A stretch of DNA of 9,029 bases from Planctomycetales bacterium (GTDB lineage: Bacteria > Planctomycetota > Planctomycetia > Planctomycetales > Planctomycetaceae), in NCBI GenBank assembly GCA_020050375.1, contig JAGVKR010000377.1, forward strand, positions 1 through 9,029, in the 5' to 3' direction. Shown in pieces: positions 5,936 through 9,029 of this stretch. The position numbers and the translations under genes were made by a program. The notes below the pieces were generated by a model that was not told where the DNA came from, made no database searches, and saw only the letters and a program-made list of their open reading frames with translations. Each line of letters starts with the position of its first letter. Position 1 is the first letter of the stretch.

Positions 5936-5945
5936 TCAGAACGCG
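5926..5945 (-). terminator. Hairpin spanning the stop codon of the large gene, weak terminator candidate
   Basis: On the minus strand CGCGTT and AACGCG form a perfect 6-bp stem around an 8-base loop that contains the TGA stop (5936-5938). A short TTTT follows five bases after the stem. The T tract is short and displaced, so this is at best a weak terminator; it may instead protect the 3' end of the message. Confidence 0.3.
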
Positions 5946-8900
5946 GGCTTCGCATTTTTATTTGGGGCGGGTTTTGCCGGCTTCTGCGTCTTCGGTTTTG
6001 TCGGCGTGGAACCGGTCGCCGCACGCAGGGGGGGGAACTTGATCTCGGCCAGCGGCGCGCCGATGGGTCGTTGACCCCCGTCCCAGGTGGCTGCGCGAGA
6101 CGAAGCGTAGAGTACGAAGTCGGTCGGCTCGAGTTTCGCGCGGTCTTCGTTGCGCTGCGGCAGGTCTTTGGCCAACACGACCCCCTGCGGTCCGGTCAAC
6201 GGATCGATCACCTGTGCAGCGCCCCATTGCTTGAGCCACACGCCGCGATAATCCTGCGGCTTGACCGGGGCCGCTTCGTCGCGAAGGAACGAGGTGATGT
6301 CGGGGGCGTAGCCGCAATGGTTTTCGGACCAGACCATCTGCCGCGAATCCAGCAGCGAACCGCTGTACGACAGCAGCGTCGGTTCGGTTTTCTGCGTCCC
6401 GGACTGCAAGGGCGGGCCGAAAACGCAGCGGTCGGCAAACACCGTCAGCGGCGCGGTGACGGGCGCATCGAGCGCGGCGGCCGCGACCTTCAGAAAGCTT
6501 CCGGCGGCGGAGAGGGTCGTCGTTTCGAAATCGACAGCCGCGGCGATCTCCGAGCCGGCCCCGCGCAAATGGATCGATAGCAAGTCGTCGCGCGCGACGA
6601 GCAGGCAGTTCCGGAAGAACATCGCCCGCTTCGGCAGGTCGGCTTCGATCAACGTTCCCGAGCCGAACAGGCAGCAATTCTCGAACAACGCATAGCCGTC
6701 GAGCGTTCCGGCGAACAACCGCGCCGGGGGAAGACCGCCGGTCCGCAGCCACTGGACCAATCCCTTGTTGCGCGTGTTGGGTGATAGCGGCGCCTGGATG
6801 CGGCAGTGGCGCAGCGCCAAATCACTGTCGATCGCCTGAATGAACCAGCGCGGAAACTGCGTCCGTTCGCCGGCCGGCATCGTGAAGGCCCCACCCGTGA
6901 TTTCGAGGCCTCCGTTGTTGACGACGATGAAGGCTTCTGCCGACGCGCTCCCATCGGGCGCTCGGCCCGATTCCGTCCCGCGCGGGCTGAGGACGAGCGG
7001 CGCCCCTTCGGTCTGCTCGAATTTCAGTCGCACCCAGGCATTCTGAATGACAATCGGGCTGCTCTGCCGCGCACCAAACCCCGACGCAATGATCTGCGCG
7101 CCGTGGGGCGGCTTGCGCTCGGCGAGCACTTTGCCCAGATCGTCTTTCGTCAGATCGACGCGAATCACGTCCGCCGTCACCGGGCCGTCGATCAGCCCGA
7201 CGGGAATCTGTGGTCGTTCGGATGCGGCAAAGGGGGAGTCGAGGGCCGACAGACTGGCGACAGTCAGCAGGTCGGGCGCGCAGCCCGGCCAGCCTCCTTC
7301 CGTCGTTTTTACGAACTGCTGACCGATGGTCTCGGGATCGAGCCGATCGAACTGCGTTGCGCGGACGACTTCGGCAATCGCCGCGGAGGGCCAGTCGGCT
7401 TCCTGAAACTGCCCGGTTCCGCCCGCGGCTTTATCCTTCCAGGCGCGAATCCAATCGCCGATGTCGCCGGCCGCCGCGACACCTTCCGGCTCCAGCCGCA
7501 AAAGAGTCTTCCATCCAAGATACAGCGTGTCGGTCGATCTCCACGTCAGCCACTTTCCAAGCGTCTGCTGCTGTTGCTCGGCGTTCCAGCCATCGAGGAC
7601 GCACAGGGCCGCCGTTGTGGTGCCGTCAGGGGTGGCGACGAGCGAGTTGATCCATTCGAAGGCCGTGGCGACCGGGTGAGCGGGGTCACCCGCAATCTGC
7701 ACGGCGCTGGATTGGGAGCAGACTGTCGTGGAAACGAGTCGCACCTTCCGCGGAGTGGCCGACTTTCCTCCCGCTCCAGTCAGACGCAGTGCGGCGGCCT
7801 TGCCGCTCCAGAGCAGCGACCGTCGCACGACGAGATCGAGCTCGGGCGCATCGACGGCAAGCGCCGTGAGATTGTCGCCGCGAACGACCGTCTGATCGAC
7901 GAGCACGCGCATCGGCTCGGACGATTTCGCCGACGGAGGAGCGGCCGAGGCACTCAGCTTGATCGCCGCCAATCCCGGCGCCGCGGCGCCAGTCACGGTC
8001 AGCGAACAATTGCGGAGCGTCAGGTGGCCCCCCGAAATGTGGATCAACGCCGCATCGGCGGAGAGACCTGATGCCGCGGAACACGCCAGATGGACGTTCT
8101 GGAATTCGACTGCCGTGTCGACAAATTCGAGCCAGCCTCCCGCTTGCGGTCCATCCCCCGCGAGCAGCACGACCAGAGGCGGTTCTCCCGACTTGAGGCC
8201 GTCGTCAGATTGAATCACGATTCGCGTCTTGCCGGTGATTCTTACGGGGGACAGCGGAAACGGCCCGCGTCCTTCGAGGATGACGATCGCCCCCTCCGCG
8301 GGGACCTGCTCGAGTGCGGCATTGAGCGACGGGAACCGCCCGTTCTCCGAGACCCCGCGCCGGACGATCAGCCGCGCGACATTGGACGGGGCCAGCGGCG
8401 CATTCACCGGCGTCGACCAGGCTGGGAGCAGGGAATCTTCATTCACCCGGCGTTTTTCCGCCGCGGCGGTCACCGCCGGACTTCGGCCGGGACGACCGGG
8501 AACGCGGCCCGTCTTGCCCGCTGGATCGGTCGCGTCCGAGGGGCTGTTGGCAGAATCGGCCCCGGACGGTTTGGTTCCAGGTGTCTCGGTCGCCGATCCG
8601 TCGATCGACTTTCCTTTCGGCTCTGTCGCCGACCCATCGATCACCCGCCCCTGGCGTTGATCGCCGTCCGAGCCAATGCGCGTCCCGGTCGTCTGGCCGT
8701 CAATCGATTTCCCCGAGTTTGTGGCCGTTCCGGTGACGGTCCGAGTCCGTTCGTCAACGGTCGGTGCCGTCCCTCCGATGATTTTTCCGTCTCCCTGCAC
8801 GGCCTTCACGGGGGTCGCCGGATTGATGGCCGCCGCCGCCGCGTCGCCCCCGAACGGGTTACCGCCCGCATCTTTCGTGGGACCTTCGACCGATGAACCA

Positions 8901-9029
8901 AACTTCTGCACGATCCAGCCCAGACCGACGAGCACGCCGCCGATCAGCAGGACGACGATCGCATAGAAGGAGATGGCGCGGCCCAACTCCGATGGCTGAC
9001 GTTTCCGCTTCCGATCCTGGTCCTGACGA
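5936..9029 (-). CDS. Large membrane-anchored protein with beta-helix-like ectodomain (5' end outside window)
   Basis: The frame is open from the right edge to a TGA at 5936, about 1,030 residues. A TTG at 8986 could start it, but the frame continues upstream as RQDQDRKRKRQPSEL, a basic stretch that fits the cytoplasmic side of the next helix, so the true start probably lies beyond the window. Numbering from the TTG: membrane helix at about 8-26; Gly/Ser/Thr/Asp-rich linker at 30-190 with a repeated GKSIDG-type motif; then beta-helix-like stretches such as VEFQNVHL, LTLRNCSLTV, LRHCRIQ, ALFENCCLFGSGT and MFFRNCLLV at about 205-450 and 600-860; then a Lys/Pro-rich tail (990-1016). The helix has no signal cleavage site, so the long part should lie outside the cytoplasmic membrane. 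I recognise no catalytic motif. It may be a cell-surface binding or enzyme-like protein, or the outer half of a planctomycete receptor-type Ser/Thr kinase. Confidence 0.85.
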   Translation of the reverse strand, partial: RQDQDRKRKRQPSELGRAISFYAIVVLLIGGVLVGLGWIVQKFGSSVEGPTKDAGGNPFGGDAAAAAINPATPVKAVQGDGKIIGGTAPTVDERTRTVTGTATNSGKSIDGQTTGTRIGSDGDQRQGRVIDGSATEPKGKSIDGSATETPGTKPSGADSANSPSDATDPAGKTGRVPGRPGRSPAVTAAAEKRRVNEDSLLPAWSTPVNAPLAPSNVARLIVRRGVSENGRFPSLNAALEQVPAEGAIVILEGRGPFPLSPVRITGKTRIVIQSDDGLKSGEPPLVVLLAGDGPQAGGWLEFVDTAVEFQNVHLACSAASGLSADAALIHISGGHLTLRNCSLTVTGAAAPGLAAIKLSASAAPPSAKSSEPMRVLVDQTVVRGDNLTALAVDAPELDLVVRRSLLWSGKAAALRLTGAGGKSATPRKVRLVSTTVCSQSSAVQIAGDPAHPVATAFEWINSLVATPDGTTTAALCVLDGWNAEQQQQTLGKWLTWRSTDTLYLGWKTLLRLEPEGVAAAGDIGDWIRAWKDKAAGGTGQFQEADWPSAAIAEVVRATQFDRLDPETIGQQFVKTTEGGWPGCAPDLLTVASLSALDSPFAASERPQIPVGLIDGPVTADVIRVDLTKDDLGKVLAERKPPHGAQIIASGFGARQSSPIVIQNAWVRLKFEQTEGAPLVLSPRGTESGRAPDGSASAEAFIVVNNGGLEITGGAFTMPAGERTQFPRWFIQAIDSDLALRHCRIQAPLSPNTRNKGLVQWLRTGGLPPARLFAGTLDGYALFENCCLFGSGTLIEADLPKRAMFFRNCLLVARDDLLSIHLRGAGSEIAAAVDFETTTLSAAGSFLKVAAAALDAPVTAPLTVFADRCVFGPPLQSGTQKTEPTLLSYSGSLLDSRQMVWSENHCGYAPDITSFLRDEAAPVKPQDYRGVWLKQWGAAQVIDPLTGPQGVVLAKDLPQRNEDRAKLEPTDFVLYASSRAATWDGGQRPIGAPLAEIKFPPLRAATGSTPTKPKTQKPAKPAPNKNAKPAF
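8575..8790 (-). repeat. In-frame GK(S/V)IDG linker repeats of the large protein
   Basis: The linker carries four related units: GKIIGGTAPT (from residue 67 counted from the TTG at 8986), GKSIDGQTTG (92), GRVIDGSATE (113) and GKSIDGSATE (125). The last two are twelve residues apart and also similar at DNA level around GCCGATCCGTCGATC and GCCGACCCATCGATC. This suggests expansion by local duplication in a flexible extracytoplasmic spacer. Confidence 0.7.

Noticed and set aside
5724..5936. 70-codon minus-strand ORF touching the stop of the large gene
   Set aside because: It overlaps the stop by one base as operon genes can, but there is no ribosome binding site, the composition is Arg/Ser/Thr-rich without structure, and it lies across the suspected repeat block.
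6806..8071. 421-codon plus-strand frame opposite the large protein
   Set aside because: Arg/Gly-rich antisense frame; the minus-strand frame is open across the whole region and has a membrane helix and repeated strand-like sequence.

Overview
The window most likely comes from a planctomycete (phylum Planctomycetota). The reasons are a PEP-CTERM sorted secreted protein, a planctomycete-like small conserved protein next to a MurJ flippase, a very large membrane-anchored protein with beta-helix-like sequence, high GC with loosely packed genes, and spacers filled with short degenerate repeats. This assignment rests on gene content and remembered family resemblance, because there is no rRNA or other marker gene in the window.

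Layout. (1) 1-2017, minus strand: the 5' end of an unrecognised gene cut by the left edge, a PhnP-type metallo-beta-lactamase-fold phosphodiesterase (313-1110), and an HpcH/HpaI-type aldolase (1250-2017). The gap between the last two holds a 27-bp inverted repeat followed by a terminator-like hairpin, both oriented for the minus-strand transcript. (2) 2018-2626: a 609-base divergent spacer without a convincing gene, carrying three different short repeat families and the start signals of the genes on either side. (3) 2627-4853, plus strand: a 143-residue conserved-looking protein of unknown function followed 16 bases later by murJ, the lipid II flippase, probably as one operon. (4) 4776-5591, minus strand: a secreted PEP-CTERM protein, lower in GC, whose 3' end overlaps the 3' end of murJ tail to tail by 78 bases. 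(5) 5592-5935: a spacer with an AT-rich part and a GC-rich block that may be a dispersed repeat. (6) 5936-9029, minus strand: a protein of more than 1,030 residues, truncated at its N-terminus by the right edge. It has a basic juxtamembrane stretch, one membrane helix, a Gly/Ser/Thr/Asp-rich linker with an internal repeat, two beta-helix-like regions and a Lys/Pro-rich tail.

How the genes work together: only the unknown gene plus murJ look like a transcription unit, with cell-wall precursor export as the one clear pathway. The PEP-CTERM protein and the large anchored protein both act outside the cytoplasmic membrane, but nothing in the sequence links them. The aldolase and the phosphodiesterase are separate metabolic or housekeeping enzymes. 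I found no defence system, CRISPR array, transposase, integrase, tRNA or rRNA. I see no convincing undescribed multi-gene system here. The best leads are the overlapping murJ/PEP-CTERM 3' ends, the inverted repeat with strand-specific wobble pairing, and the possibility that the large protein is the outer part of a receptor-type kinase.
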